Source: JAKLFA01 sp038222225
Lineage (GTDB): Bacteria > Omnitrophota > Gorgyraeia > Zapsychrales > JANLHA01
Assembly: GCA_038222225.1 (NCBI GenBank)
Contig: JBBRHV010000003.1
Coordinates: 31,620-95,619 of the forward strand
DNA length: 64,000 nt
Direction of reading: 5' to 3'
The notes under the pieces are model-generated. The model did no database searches and was not told the DNA's origin. It worked only from the letters and a program-made list of their open reading frames with translations. Both the position numbers and the translations under genes were made by a program. Shown in pieces: positions 8,029 through 16,033 of this stretch (position 1 is the stretch's first letter; every line of letters begins with the position of its first letter).

Positions 8029-8307
8029 CTAAATATTCTTCAGAAACCTTTTAATATCGTCGTGATTTCCCGCAAATATAAATTCCACTAAATCCCCTTG
8101 CCACCTAAACAAGATCCTAGCTTTTATGCCCTTGCGCACTTCCCAAAAGTCACCTCTTAAACGCTTTAAGCCAATTCCTTTATGAATACTTTGATCTTGG
8201 GACAGCATATCAATTAGCTGAATTGCAACTTCTTTTATTGCTGCCTTTTCCTTCTCGGAAAAGGATTTCATTGATCGCTTAAATGCCGGCTTAAATTCAA
8301 ATTTCAT
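8029..8307 (-). CDS. RelE-superfamily toxin
   Basis: 92 residues with the compact RelE/ParE fold pattern: basic N-terminal helices (FKPAFKRSMKSFSEKEK), a LKRLRGDFWEVRKGIKARILF beta hairpin (quoted here minus its last residues) and a C-terminal HDDIKRFLKN tail. Family members cleave mRNA in the ribosomal A site or act as gyrase poisons; the type is not decidable from sequence alone. The ATG overlaps the antitoxin stop by 4 bp, the usual arrangement for a translationally coupled toxin-antitoxin pair. Confidence 0.82.
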   Translation of the reverse strand: MKFEFKPAFKRSMKSFSEKEKAAIKEVAIQLIDMLSQDQSIHKGIGLKRLRGDFWEVRKGIKARILFRWQGDLVEFIFAGNHDDIKRFLKNI

Positions 8308-8567
8308 AAGTCTTTAAGATGTTCTTTGGCTACTTCTGCACTGGAAATGCTCTTGCCTTTTTCAGCGGCTAGCTTCTCGATCTTAGCCCATTCTTGTTCC
8401 GTGTATGGAGATTCAGCCGTGACTTTGCAAGGAACCAAAATCACACCATCTTTTGTAATACCAAAACCCACCGCCGAACCTTCTTTTAAATTCAAAAGCT
8501 TTCGAATACGATTGGGGATCGTGATCTGTCCTTTGGTGGTCATTTTTGCTACTTCTGTGATTGTCAT
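8304..8567 (-). CDS. AbrB/MazE-type antitoxin
   Basis: 87 residues from the ATG at 8567, preceded by AAGGAG at 7-nt spacing; the longer upstream frame is rejected. Residues 5-48 form a SpoVT-AbrB swapped-hairpin DNA-binding domain (KMTTKGQITIPNRIRKLL, then GSAVGFGI). The C-terminal tail (YTEQEWAKIEKLAAEKG) would wrap the partner toxin. It probably represses its own promoter. The AbrB-RelE pairing is a hybrid seen in many mobile islands. Confidence 0.85.
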   Translation of the reverse strand: MTITEVAKMTTKGQITIPNRIRKLLNLKEGSAVGFGITKDGVILVPCKVTAESPYTEQEWAKIEKLAAEKGKSISSAEVAKEHLKDL

Positions 8568-8671
8568 TTGAAGGCTCCTTTCATTTTTCCTTACATCCTT
8601 ACTTAAAGGATACCCTACAAGTAACCAACCGTCAACCCTTTTTAAATCCTGAAAGATCTCACAACACTCTT

Positions 8672-8821
8672 TCAAACATCCTCTCTAATCACAATCAGAA
8701 AGCTGCTTAACGCAGAAATTTCATCAATATCAACATGCCACTCATTTGTGTGGATGTCAAGATTCTTCTGTTTCCTTTTATTTTCACCACCAAAACCATC
8801 ACCAAAATCTCTAAAAAACAT
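8672..8821 (-). CDS. Possible 49-aa hypothetical protein
   Basis: An ATG-initiated frame with a weak AAGG site upstream. The product begins MFFRDFGDGFGGEN and contains HTNEWHVDIDEISALSSFL. It is not recognised. It lies 104 bp upstream of the antitoxin on the same strand and could be a remnant. Confidence 0.3.
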   Translation of the reverse strand: MFFRDFGDGFGGENKRKQKNLDIHTNEWHVDIDEISALSSFLIVIREDV

Positions 8822-8863
8822 AACGCACCTTGATTAACATCGATATGGCTTGAAAAAATGAAG

Positions 8864-8890
8864 AAAGGGAAGGCAAAAGCCTTCCCTTTT
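8864..8890. terminator. Bidirectional intrinsic terminator
   Basis: Perfect 11-bp arms AAAGGGAAGGC and GCCTTCCCTTT around AAAA, with T/A runs on both sides. It sits next to a tRNA-Glu 3'-end copy, as the true tRNA's terminator does. Confidence 0.75.
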
Positions 8891-8893
8891 ATC

Positions 8894-8920
8894 TGGTAGC
8901 CCCAACTAGATTTGAACTAA
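8894..8920 (-). repeat. tRNA-Glu 3'-end copy (att-like)
   Basis: TGGTAGCCCCAAC, then TAGATTTGAACTA, matches the last ~26 nt of the tRNA-Glu gene at 16034-16059 apart from compensatory-looking changes in the T stem. The rest of the tRNA is absent. From 8921 to 9160 I see no convincing gene, although the plus frame is open. Confidence 0.6.
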
Positions 8921-9160
8921 CAACACTTTTAGGTCAAAACTATCGAAAAAACATCAAAATTGTGCAGTTTTTTGCCGACTTTCATCATGCTGATAATTCC
9001 ATCCCTAAATCCACTACTAAAAACTTCTATCAACGAAATCCCAAATTCAGAGAACCCTTTATCGACTGGCACGATCCATTCCAGTCGATACCATTAAACA
9101 TTTCAATCAAAGACCACAAAATGAAGCAGCTTCCTTGAAGCTCCTTTCCCCATCTCCTTA

Positions 9161-10567
9161 TCAAAACTTCTTTCGCTTCTTAAGATGCTTTACCATCTGA
9201 ACCATATCTTCCTTATACATAGACTTCAATTGCTCCCACTTTTCATGAGCAAGATCATAGTCGGGATAAAACATCAAGGCCTTTTCAAAACATTTTTCAG
9301 CCTTGCGTTTTTGAAGCAGAAAAACATAACAAACACCCATATTATGCCAAACCACGTGATTATCATCCCATAGCTTTGAATAATGCTGATAAAATTCCAG
9401 GGCCTTTTGATATTGCCCTTCTTTCATGCATCGGGCCGCATCATCAAAAAGTTTTTCAACCTTCTGCTTATCATCTGTGTAAATTCTGTTTATCTGAAAG
9501 TCATATCCGAATTCTTCCTGGGGATTGCCCATCGCTTTGCGTTCCTCCATAATAACTTCTCTGGGCGTCTTTCCGTTAAGTTCTTCAAGAGGAGCAACAA
9601 ACCATTCATCGCTCCACCGCTGAATCTTTTCAACAAACTCTTCCTGTTCTTTGGCAGACATTATCTTCATTGGATACAAAAACGTTTTCTCCATTGCGTC
9701 CGTACAAGCGCTCACCAATGTTTTTTCCAAAGGGCCTTTTTCCATACCCTGATGAAGTTCTCCCACAAACTGATTCCAGACATCGTTAAAAGCCTCGCCG
9801 AATTCCTCAACACTGACCCACTCCGGAAGCGTCATGCCGCTCAGCACACTTTGCATTATATCCGCCAGATGCTTTTTATCCTTGATCGCCATTCTCATTT
9901 CAAGAAAGATATCCTCAGCATCGTCATCCGACAAGCCGCCTTCTTTACAAAGCAGAATGAATTTTTTTTCAACAGATAGCTGTTCCGGAACACGCTCTGG
10001 AAACAACGCTTTATACATCTCAAATGCATCCTGTCGATCATGCGATTCAGACGAGTTTTTTAAAAACAAGCCGATGATATCGTACTCCTGTTTCGGAAAA
10101 AACAGGCCATCCGATGCCATTATAAAATAGTTATCAAACGGCAATAATCTTCCGATAATATAATCGCCTTTCCCGGCAGCTCTGCTTCCTCTGGTGTCAA
10201 AAATATGATATTCCTCCAATGAAATCACATCTTCGCACACAAACTCTTTACCGATCTTTACTGCCTTAACTTTATAAATCCCGAAGCGGTCCTGCCCAAT
10301 CCGGGAATATATTTCATAAAGCTCCCGGGAGATTTTGCCCCTCTCCTCATCCAGGAAAACATCAAAAAGCCTTTTATGATATTTCTCCAATTGGTGATCA
10401 AAAATAAACCAGTCGAAAAACAGCCGGCCGATATTCTGATCGGTAAATGACAAACGGATAAAATCTTTCTGCCGTTCAAACACCTCTTTTTCTATCGCGG
10501 AATGACATCGAACAAAATCATTGATCGCATCATACATTTTTTTAATAAGGTCTTTATATTCTTTCAT
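9161..10567 (-). CDS. TPR-containing hypothetical protein
   Basis: 468 residues, acidic, no signal peptide. Residues about 1-200 are a helical/beta region with DYIIGRLLPFDNYFIMASD, of a kind seen in proteins carrying SEC-C or YecA-like modules, though no zinc-binding SEC-C motif is present. At about 330-345 is PLEELNGKTPREVI. Residues 380-455 form two TPR-like helix pairs (AARCMKEGQYQKALEFYQ; MGVCYVFLLQKRKAEKCFEKAL, partial). The C-terminus is basic. Function unknown. No Shine-Dalgarno precedes the ATG. Confidence 0.6.
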   Translation of the reverse strand: MKEYKDLIKKMYDAINDFVRCHSAIEKEVFERQKDFIRLSFTDQNIGRLFFDWFIFDHQLEKYHKRLFDVFLDEERGKISRELYEIYSRIGQDRFGIYKVKAVKIGKEFVCEDVISLEEYHIFDTRGSRAAGKGDYIIGRLLPFDNYFIMASDGLFFPKQEYDIIGLFLKNSSESHDRQDAFEMYKALFPERVPEQLSVEKKFILLCKEGGLSDDDAEDIFLEMRMAIKDKKHLADIMQSVLSGMTLPEWVSVEEFGEAFNDVWNQFVGELHQGMEKGPLEKTLVSACTDAMEKTFLYPMKIMSAKEQEEFVEKIQRWSDEWFVAPLEELNGKTPREVIMEERKAMGNPQEEFGYDFQINRIYTDDKQKVEKLFDDAARCMKEGQYQKALEFYQHYSKLWDDNHVVWHNMGVCYVFLLQKRKAEKCFEKALMFYPDYDLAHEKWEQLKSMYKEDMVQMVKHLKKRKKF

Positions 10568-10571
10568 TGTG

Positions 10572-10703
10572 TCAATTTTTGTAGAAACCCCTGATCAATA
10601 AATCATTAATAAATCGTGACCATGTTTTGCTGAAGTTTTCTGCAAGTATAAATTCCACCAAGCCGTCAAAGTTTTTTTCTTTTAGATGCCATAAAATTAT
10701 TCT
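10572..10703 (-). pseudogene. RelE-like toxin C-terminal remnant
   Basis: The frame reads LKEKNFDGLVEFILAENFS and then TWSRFINDLL, parallel to the end of the intact toxin at 8029 (WQGDLVEFIFAGNHDDIKRFL). A stop codon lies just upstream, so only the tail survives. Confidence 0.4.
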
Positions 10704-10792
10704 GTTTCATAAAAAATTTTGAATGCCAATTTAAAATTTTTATACAAATAATAGCCTTTTGGAAATGCATAAGTCTATGGTATTCTTACAGT

Positions 10793-10972
10793 ATGAAAGA
10801 AACATCCCTCTTTGAATCAAATCCTTATTTAAAAAATCAGGCTGTACGAAACCGGATGTTTTTAACTGCCGTGAATACCTCGACTGCTATTGAAGGTGTT
10901 CATGTCGATATCTCATCTCCAAAAAAGCGTTCACGCCAAAACACATCCATATCTAGGAAGATGCTGAAGTAG
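10793..10972 (+). CDS. Small Fic-inhibitor-like protein
   Basis: 59 residues. NPYLKNQAVRNRMFLTAV is followed by STAIEG, which matches the (S/T)xxxE(G/N) inhibitory-helix motif that blocks the ATP site of Fic AMP-transferases in class I VbhA-type antitoxins. The 3' end overlaps, convergently, the remnant of a Fic gene on the other strand by 20 bp. If the two once formed a module, this is its antitoxin. No strong Shine-Dalgarno is seen. Confidence 0.5.
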   Translation: MKETSLFESNPYLKNQAVRNRMFLTAVNTSTAIEGVHVDISSPKKRSRQNTSISRKMLK

Positions 10973-11200
10973 CCTTCTTGATTGTCCTTCTGATAACACT
11001 CAAAAACATCCTCTGCATGGGAACATAGTCTCTTCTAAGACCAGATTGTACCGCTGCGATATATTCGGCCTTTTTTCTGCCTTGAATACCGCCAAAATCC
11101 AAGGCCGGCAGCCCTGCCTGAAGAGCCATGATGATAGAAAGAAGTCGCGCAATTCGGCCGTTACCTTCCCGAAACGGATGGATCAGAGACCAATAAAAAT
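10953..11200 (-). pseudogene. Fic domain C-terminal remnant
   Basis: An open frame without start reads FYWSLIHPFREGNGRIARLL, then MALQAGLPALDF and ends RTIKKATSASS. It contains the complete Fic catalytic motif HPF-x2-GNGR, but the N-terminal ~90 residues of a normal Fic protein are absent; the frame runs into the 3' end of the HEPN gene. A deletion has evidently joined the two. Confidence 0.7.
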
Positions 11201-11201
11201 A

Positions 11202-11606
11202 TCAAGATAGCTTGTTCTTCACAAATTCAAAAAACCGCTCACAATCTTTAAACATCTTCTCTGCCTCGTTTTTGCAAACAAGGCGCTCCTCATACTCAGC
11301 CATATTTTTCATCCGCAAAATCCTCACGATACGGTTGGCGTTTGTCGTGAACTCTTCGGTGTTTTTGATCATTTTAAACAGGACGACCGCCTGATTATGG
11401 TCTTCGCCGGCGCTTCTTTTCCCCAAAAAATAAACGCACATGGCGTCACAGGCGGATATCGTGCAGTGTATCGCATTAATAGCAACAGCATTCCACTGTT
11501 GTCCTTGCAAGGCTTTCTGCGATGCATTAAAACACTCTTGTGCTTTCTGCATAAAATTCGTATACGCTGCGCGCTGAACATCCCGTGTTTTCGGCTTTGC
11601 TATCAT
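11202..11606 (-). CDS. HEPN-domain protein (toxin partner of MNT)
   Basis: 134 residues, all-helical, with the HEPN pattern: NAVAINAIHCTISACDAM, then GKRSAGEDHNQAVVLF carrying R-x5-H, the RNase-type motif of HEPN toxins, and a C-terminal RLVCKNEAEKMFKDCERF helix. An AGGAGG Shine-Dalgarno precedes the ATG. It lies 12 bp after the nucleotidyltransferase gene. In HEPN-MNT modules the MNT enzyme neutralises the HEPN RNase, in known cases by AMPylating it. Confidence 0.7.
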   Translation of the reverse strand: MIAKPKTRDVQRAAYTNFMQKAQECFNASQKALQGQQWNAVAINAIHCTISACDAMCVYFLGKRSAGEDHNQAVVLFKMIKNTEEFTTNANRIVRILRMKNMAEYEERLVCKNEAEKMFKDCERFFEFVKNKLS

Positions 11607-11618
11607 AACATCATCCTC

Positions 11619-12209
11619 CTAGGGGAATAATTGTATTCCTTTTTCGATTTCCTCCAAAAGCTTCAGATCCTTCTTCTGCTGAAACTGTTTTTCCGTCAGA
11701 ACATACGCAGCCAATCTGTTGCCAAATTTTTCTAGGCATGTAATAGACAGTCCCTCAAGCGATTCCTCCAGAGACTTTAAACTTTCCTTATTTTGGGTCA
11801 AAACAAAAAGATCAATATCGCTGTCTGTTTTTTCATCATGACTGGAAACAGATCCGAACAAAACGACTTTAATCAGGCTTTTCTTGGGTAGTCTGCTTAA
11901 AATGGTCGTTTTTAAGGCCACAATCGGCTGTGGCTGCGTGTCAACGATCCCTTTGACAGTATTCAACACATCATAAGCGTAACTCTGAGGATTGACTTTC
12001 CAGACATGGGCCCGCCCTACTCTTTCATAGGAAACAAAATGCCACTGCTCCAGATAGCGCATAACCCGGTTAACCGTCATGTGCGAAATTCCCACCAGAG
12101 ACGAAATCTCTCTCTCACTCATGGCGGACTCATGGTTAATCAAAAACCGGACAACCTTGAGTTTCGCCTCAGTATCGATCAATTGAAAAAACGAATCATG
12201 AAACTTCAT
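11619..12209 (-). CDS. HTH-MNT nucleotidyltransferase (antitoxin-like)
   Basis: 196 residues from the ATG at 12209 (AAGGA 6 nt upstream; an alternative ATG lies two codons earlier). Residues about 10-75 are a winged helix (MSEREISSLVGISHMTVNRV). Residues about 105-190 are a minimal nucleotidyltransferase with GSVSSHDEKTDSDIDLFVL, the GS-x10-D-x-D signature. The HTH could bind the TGTTACA repeats directly upstream. With the HEPN gene 12 bp downstream it forms a two-gene toxin-antitoxin operon with a built-in repressor. Confidence 0.8.
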   Translation of the reverse strand: MKFHDSFFQLIDTEAKLKVVRFLINHESAMSEREISSLVGISHMTVNRVMRYLEQWHFVSYERVGRAHVWKVNPQSYAYDVLNTVKGIVDTQPQPIVALKTTILSRLPKKSLIKVVLFGSVSSHDEKTDSDIDLFVLTQNKESLKSLEESLEGLSITCLEKFGNRLAAYVLTEKQFQQKKDLKLLEEIEKGIQLFP

Positions 12210-12220
12210 ACGCATTCCTT

Positions 12221-12260
12221 TGTAACTTTCATGTTACAAATGTAACATAAATGTTACATA
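12221..12260. promoter_or_regulatory. TGTAACA operator cluster upstream of HTH-MNT
   Basis: Four close half-sites, TGTAAC, TGTTACA, TGTAACA and TGTTACA, in alternating orientation within 40 bp, ending 12 bp from the start codon. Likely autoregulatory operator for the HTH domain of the adjacent gene. Confidence 0.6.
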
Positions 12261-12328
12261 AAATCAATGATTTTATATCGAAATATCAACGGCACCATAC
12301 GACGCAAAAACTCTTTAAACTTCATCTT

Positions 12329-12674
12329 CATTTACTAGAGAGTGGTTGCCCAATTATGGCTAAATCCTAGTAAATGGCTTTTTGGCCATTTTCCCAAAAT
12401 GCCGATTGCGACTATTTTGATTTATTGTCATTTACTAGGGGCCATTTACTAAGTGCCACTTCTGATAGAAATGGCTAGTATCAGACCCAATTTGGCTGTC
12501 GCGAGTACTATCAATTTTTCCAAATGTAAGCATCCAGCGCCGAAACTACAAAACACCATCCCACTTGCGCCCTAACCCTTTGACACGTCAAGACATGAAC
12601 GATCCCTGACTGCGTTTGGCAATCAGGGATCTTTGTGATTCTGAGAGTCGTTTCCGACACTGTTATACTGGTAG
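12329..12674. repeat. Long direct repeat, copy 1
   Basis: Noncoding unit beginning CATTTACTAGAG and ending TTATACTGGTAG, matched over its length by 15424-15853. It contains inverted CATTTACTAG/CTAGTAAATG pairs and a hairpin GATCCCTGA…TCAGGGATC at 12601-12631. The last bases TGGTAG are those of the tRNA-Glu 3' end. Confidence 0.75.
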
Positions 12675-12724
12675 TGTACGCTGTCCGAAGACACACATGA
12701 CTCTCACCATTGATCTTCCCCACT

Positions 12725-13576
12725 TTAGTGGACAGTTTGTTTAGTTAGGACGGCTCGATTTTCAAACTCAAAAGGACTTAAATAATTGAGCGTTGAATGA
12801 CTCCGTCTACGATTATAATACATCTCTACATATTCAAAGATTTTTCTTCTTGCTTCTTCCCTAGTTCGAAATCGGTACTTGTGAACAAGCTCGACTTTTA
12901 ACGTGTGGAAGAAGCTCTCAGCGACGGCATTATCCCAGCAGTCACCTTTTCGGCTCATACTGCCGATAAGCTTATGTTCAGCCAATATCGCCTTGAAATC
13001 ATTCCCTGCGTACTGACTGCCGCGATCTGAGTGACAGATCAATCCTTTATCCGGATTCCGCCTTAGGATCGCCTGTTGCATAGCCCTGGTGGTTAGTGTC
13101 GCGGCAATGGTTTTATCCATGGCCAAACCAACAATCCCCCGCGAAAAAAGATCCAGCACCATCGCCACATATAACCACCCTTGAGAAGTCCAAATATACG
13201 TTATATCGAATACCCAGACGGCATTGGGCTTCTCGACCACAAAGTTCCGATTCAAAACATTCGGCCATACCGGATAATCATGCTTCGAGTTCGTCGTTAA
13301 CCGAAACTTACGCTTCTGGACAGCGACGATTCTGGCTTCTCGCATGACCTTCGCCACACGGTTCTCCGAACAACGGATATGTTTGACGTTGTTCAACTGG
13401 TCCCAGATTCGTGGACTGCCGTAATTCTCTTTGTTCTCCACAAACACACATTTTATCTCAATGAGCAATGCTTCATTCTTGATGCGGCCCTGGCTCTTGG
13501 GCCGATTTTTGTATGCGTAATACCCGCTCCTCGACACTTCCAAGGCCCGGCACATCTTCCCGAGCGGAAAGACCAA
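12725..13576 (-). CDS. IS3 transposase OrfB (rve/DDE integrase)
   Basis: 283 residues shown from a TTG, but probably made only as a frameshift fusion with OrfA. It has the HTH_21 segment (VSRSGYYAYKNRP), and the DDE catalytic core VFDITYIW, ICHSDRGSQY and WDNAVAESFF, ending NRRRSHSTLNYLSPFEFE. All catalytic acids are present, so it looks intact. It moves the element by a copy-out-paste-in route typical of the IS3 family. Confidence 0.9.
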   Translation of the reverse strand: MVFPLGKMCRALEVSRSGYYAYKNRPKSQGRIKNEALLIEIKCVFVENKENYGSPRIWDQLNNVKHIRCSENRVAKVMREARIVAVQKRKFRLTTNSKHDYPVWPNVLNRNFVVEKPNAVWVFDITYIWTSQGWLYVAMVLDLFSRGIVGLAMDKTIAATLTTRAMQQAILRRNPDKGLICHSDRGSQYAGNDFKAILAEHKLIGSMSRKGDCWDNAVAESFFHTLKVELVHKYRFRTREEARRKIFEYVEMYYNRRRSHSTLNYLSPFEFENRAVLTKQTVH

Positions 13577-13587
13577 ACGGTTATCGT

Positions 13588-13896
13588 CTATGAATCCGAA
13601 CCGTTCTCGGTCGATTTTGAAAATATGCCGACTGCTTTTTTTAGGATGTCACGCTCCATTTCAACATCACGTAACTGACGCCGTAACGCCGCCAACTCTG
13701 TCAAATGACCCTTGCCGGGAAAAGCCTTCTCTCCCTCATCGCCAAACTGCTTCTTCCAGAGATACAGCCGCCCCGGGTCGATTCCAAGGCTCCTGGCCAC
13801 CTCTGCGGCCTTGTGCCCGCCCTCTGTGACCATCTTGACCGCTGACATCTTGAACTCCCGGTCAAACCGCTTCTTCTTCCCGTTTTCTCCTGCCAT
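13588..13896 (-). CDS. IS3 transposase OrfA (HTH)
   Basis: 102 residues: KRFDREFKMSAVKMV HTH_8-type DNA-binding domain (8-60) and a leucine-zipper segment (LAALRRQLRDVEMERDILKK). An A7 run (T7 at 13636-13642 on the plus strand) lies in frame as A_AAA_AAA. A -1 slip there enters the OrfB frame, giving the OrfAB transposase. Confidence 0.9.
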   Translation of the reverse strand: MAGENGKKKRFDREFKMSAVKMVTEGGHKAAEVARSLGIDPGRLYLWKKQFGDEGEKAFPGKGHLTELAALRRQLRDVEMERDILKKAVGIFSKSTENGSDS

Positions 13897-14072
13897 TGGA
13901 CACCTCCCGTTTTTGAGCCGGCTATCATATTAAAACCAACTCTTCGTTGTGTCCACTTTTTCGGGGGAAGATCACTTTATCAACTTGAATAATGCATTCA
14001 AGTCGTTACAACCGGATTTTTATCCATTCAAATCTTGAAATTTCGCACTCTTTCTTTGGATTTTCATACCAT

Positions 14073-15089
14073 TTATTGCTTTTCCACATATTCAGCCATA
14101 TCCTGCACCCGAACATGCCAAGTCTTCCCTCTTTTGACACCCTTTAATTTTCCCCGATTAATTAAATTGCGAAGATAATCTGAAGAGTAATTATAGATTC
14201 TTGCCAAATCACTCAGCGGCAACTCAGCCTCTTTATTAGTGTGACGAATATCTACTTCCTTAAGGCGTCCTACGGCATCATCCAACCGTCCTATAACAAT
14301 TTCTTTTATCTTATCAAAATCCTCCAGACGAATGCATTCATCTACATCATTAACATCAAACTTTTTCCCTTGCTCTATTTTGCGATGAATTAATTCAAAA
14401 ACATCATCTGCCTTCTCTAGGGCATCATAATAATACTCACGATCCTTTTTAGAAATACCTTTGATCGCTATATTCATCAACCCACATCCAATGAGAATAT
14501 ACGATAATAAAATCCTCCCAGTGCGCCCATTCCCATCAGAAAAAGGATGGATCGATTCAAACCAAACATGTGCTATCGCCGTTAGTTCAATATGATTATA
14601 TTTCTCTTTTTTTAGATGATAATTAATCCATTTAACCAATAATTCCGTCGCTGGACGCACATAAAATTCACTAATAGGCGTAAACGTAGATTCTGTAACC
14701 TCTGCCCTGCCCTTACGAAATCCCCCTAAATCTCCGATATAAAATCCCATTTCCTTTTCATAACGCATCAAAAGAGTGTGGATCTGTTTAACATCAGACA
14801 TACGCACTGAAAATTCTTCTTCCTTGTGTTGATTTGCCGCATATTCATACATCGCAGATGCTGCTTCAAAATAACCTAGAATAGATGCCGCCTTATGCTT
14901 ATCCGTTCTTTTATTATTTTCAAGAATATCAATCAAATCTTTACGATTAGCAAATACTCCTTCAATCGCAATGGAGTTGCGAATCTCATCCTTAAACAAA
15001 GAATACCATTCGGCATTAGAAACGCTGATCAAATGATCCTTTGTTTCTTTTAACTTGTTGAACTCTTTTAAAATAGCTGATAATTTCAT
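14073..15089 (-). CDS. Fic family AMP-transferase with C-terminal HTH
   Basis: 338 residues. N-terminal (about 38-43) SIAIEG is an intramolecular inhibitory motif (S/T)xxxE(G/N), making it a class II Fic protein. The core has HVWFESIHPFSDGNGRTGR with the full HPF-x-D-GNGR active site. Residues about 288-335 are an excisionase/MerR-like helix-turn-helix (LARIYNYSSDYLRNLINRG). It would AMPylate a protein target and may bind its own promoter, which holds seven CGAACC sites. It is intact, unlike the Fic remnant at 10953. Confidence 0.85.
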   Translation of the reverse strand: MKLSAILKEFNKLKETKDHLISVSNAEWYSLFKDEIRNSIAIEGVFANRKDLIDILENNKRTDKHKAASILGYFEAASAMYEYAANQHKEEEFSVRMSDVKQIHTLLMRYEKEMGFYIGDLGGFRKGRAEVTESTFTPISEFYVRPATELLVKWINYHLKKEKYNHIELTAIAHVWFESIHPFSDGNGRTGRILLSYILIGCGLMNIAIKGISKKDREYYYDALEKADDVFELIHRKIEQGKKFDVNDVDECIRLEDFDKIKEIVIGRLDDAVGRLKEVDIRHTNKEAELPLSDLARIYNYSSDYLRNLINRGKLKGVKRGKTWHVRVQDMAEYVEKQ

Positions 15090-15126
15090 GACATATTCCT
15101 AAGTAGTGTTAAATATCAAAATCTAT

Positions 15127-15313
15127 CGAACCACATGTGCTTATTAAAACCAACAAGACTTGCGAACCTTTTCTTATGGTTCGATAATAATATATCATAT
15201 TTATGTGTGAAATAAAGCTATTTCTAGTATTTTACCGAACCTTCCGAACCACATCCAATTCTTATTTTTACCCTCAAACTATCGAACCTTTGCGCATGGT
15301 TCGGTAAAAGCCT
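15127..15313. promoter_or_regulatory. CGAACC operator array upstream of fic
   Basis: Seven copies of CGAACC at 15127, 15163, 15178(-), 15236, 15245, 15293 and 15308(-). Two pairs form identical inverted repeats CGAACC-N9-GGTTCG (15163-15183 and 15293-15313); two others are direct repeats 9 nt apart. The array lies 38-225 bp before the Fic start codon and probably controls it. Confidence 0.7.
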
Positions 15314-15423
15314 CAAATGTCCGTCTTTTTCTCAGACCCACTAGCTTTCCAGATATGGATATGTAACATAAAAATTGTACAAAACAGCACTTTCATTTTA
15401 CAAAACACAAAAACCCCACTATT

Positions 15424-15853
15424 CATTTACTAGAGAATTTTCGCCATATTCAGGCACAATCCTAGTAAATGAAATTCTGGCTATTCCACCCCAATAGGCA
15501 TTTTCAAACATTTTGATAAATAAGCATTTACTAGGAGCCATTTACTAAAGGCCGATTTTGATAGAAATGGCTAGTATCAGACCCAATTTGGCTGCCGCGA
15601 GTACTATCAATTTTTCCAAACGTGATCATCCTGCGCCGAAACTACAAAACATCATCCCCATTACGCCCTAACCATTTGCAACGTCAACACAGGCATTACC
15701 CCCTTCGGGGGTTGATGCTGCGCAATCATCTAAACTCTGCAAAAAAACACCAGAGTTTAGATACGCAAACCGCATCAAAAATCCCTGACCGCGTTTGGCA
15801 ATCAGGGATCTTTTTGATTCTAAGAGTCGTTTCCGACACTATTATACTGGTAG
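15424..15853. repeat. Long direct repeat, copy 2
   Basis: Counterpart of 12329-12674 with an extra ~85 bp holding two hairpins (ACCCCC…GGGGGT and AAACTCTG…CAGAGTTT). It ends TTATACTGGTAG and continues CCCCAA, i.e. directly into tRNA-Glu 3'-end sequence. Noncoding. Confidence 0.75.
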
Positions 15854-15869
15854 CCCCAAGCCGTGGCCC

Positions 15870-15975
15870 TCTGGCCACTGGCACTTCCTCGCCAGGCTCG
15901 GTCGGCCCAGCCGGGGACGGCCGGCACTTCCTCGGACATTACGTCCTCGGTCGCCGGATTGTATTTTCGCTTCAA
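15870..15975. repeat. GC-rich imperfect repeats beside tRNA-Glu
   Basis: CACTTCCTCGGACATT followed by TCCTCGGTCGCCGGATT, present again at 16203-16245 and in part at 7920-7937. No coding potential is supported. Confidence 0.5.
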
Positions 15976-15999
15976 AGGGCTGAAGCTCTCAAAATAAAT

Positions 16000-16026
16000 C
16001 GGGCACGACCTTTCGGGTCGCGCCCG
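16000..16026 (-). terminator. Terminator of tRNA-Glu
   Basis: Hairpin CGGGC(A)CGACC-TTTC-GGTCG(C)GCCCG directly downstream of the tRNA 3' end on the minus strand, followed by ATTTATTTT. Confidence 0.7.
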
Positions 16027-16033
16027 CTTATTT

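Larger units (their letters stand above)
12711..13974 (-). mobile_element. IS3-family insertion sequence
   Basis: About 1.26 kb with terminal inverted repeats TGATCTTCCCC…GTGGACA at the left and its complement at the right (…GGGGGAAGATCA). Two overlapping transposase frames fill it. I see no clear target duplication (left flank CAT, right flank CTT). It is inserted just after the TGGTAG end of the long direct repeat, at the head of the Fic segment. Confidence 0.88.

Noticed and set aside
8927..9141. Plus-strand open frame downstream of the tRNA-Glu remnant.
   Set aside because: No start codon with a ribosome site and no recognisable motif; could be decayed sequence.
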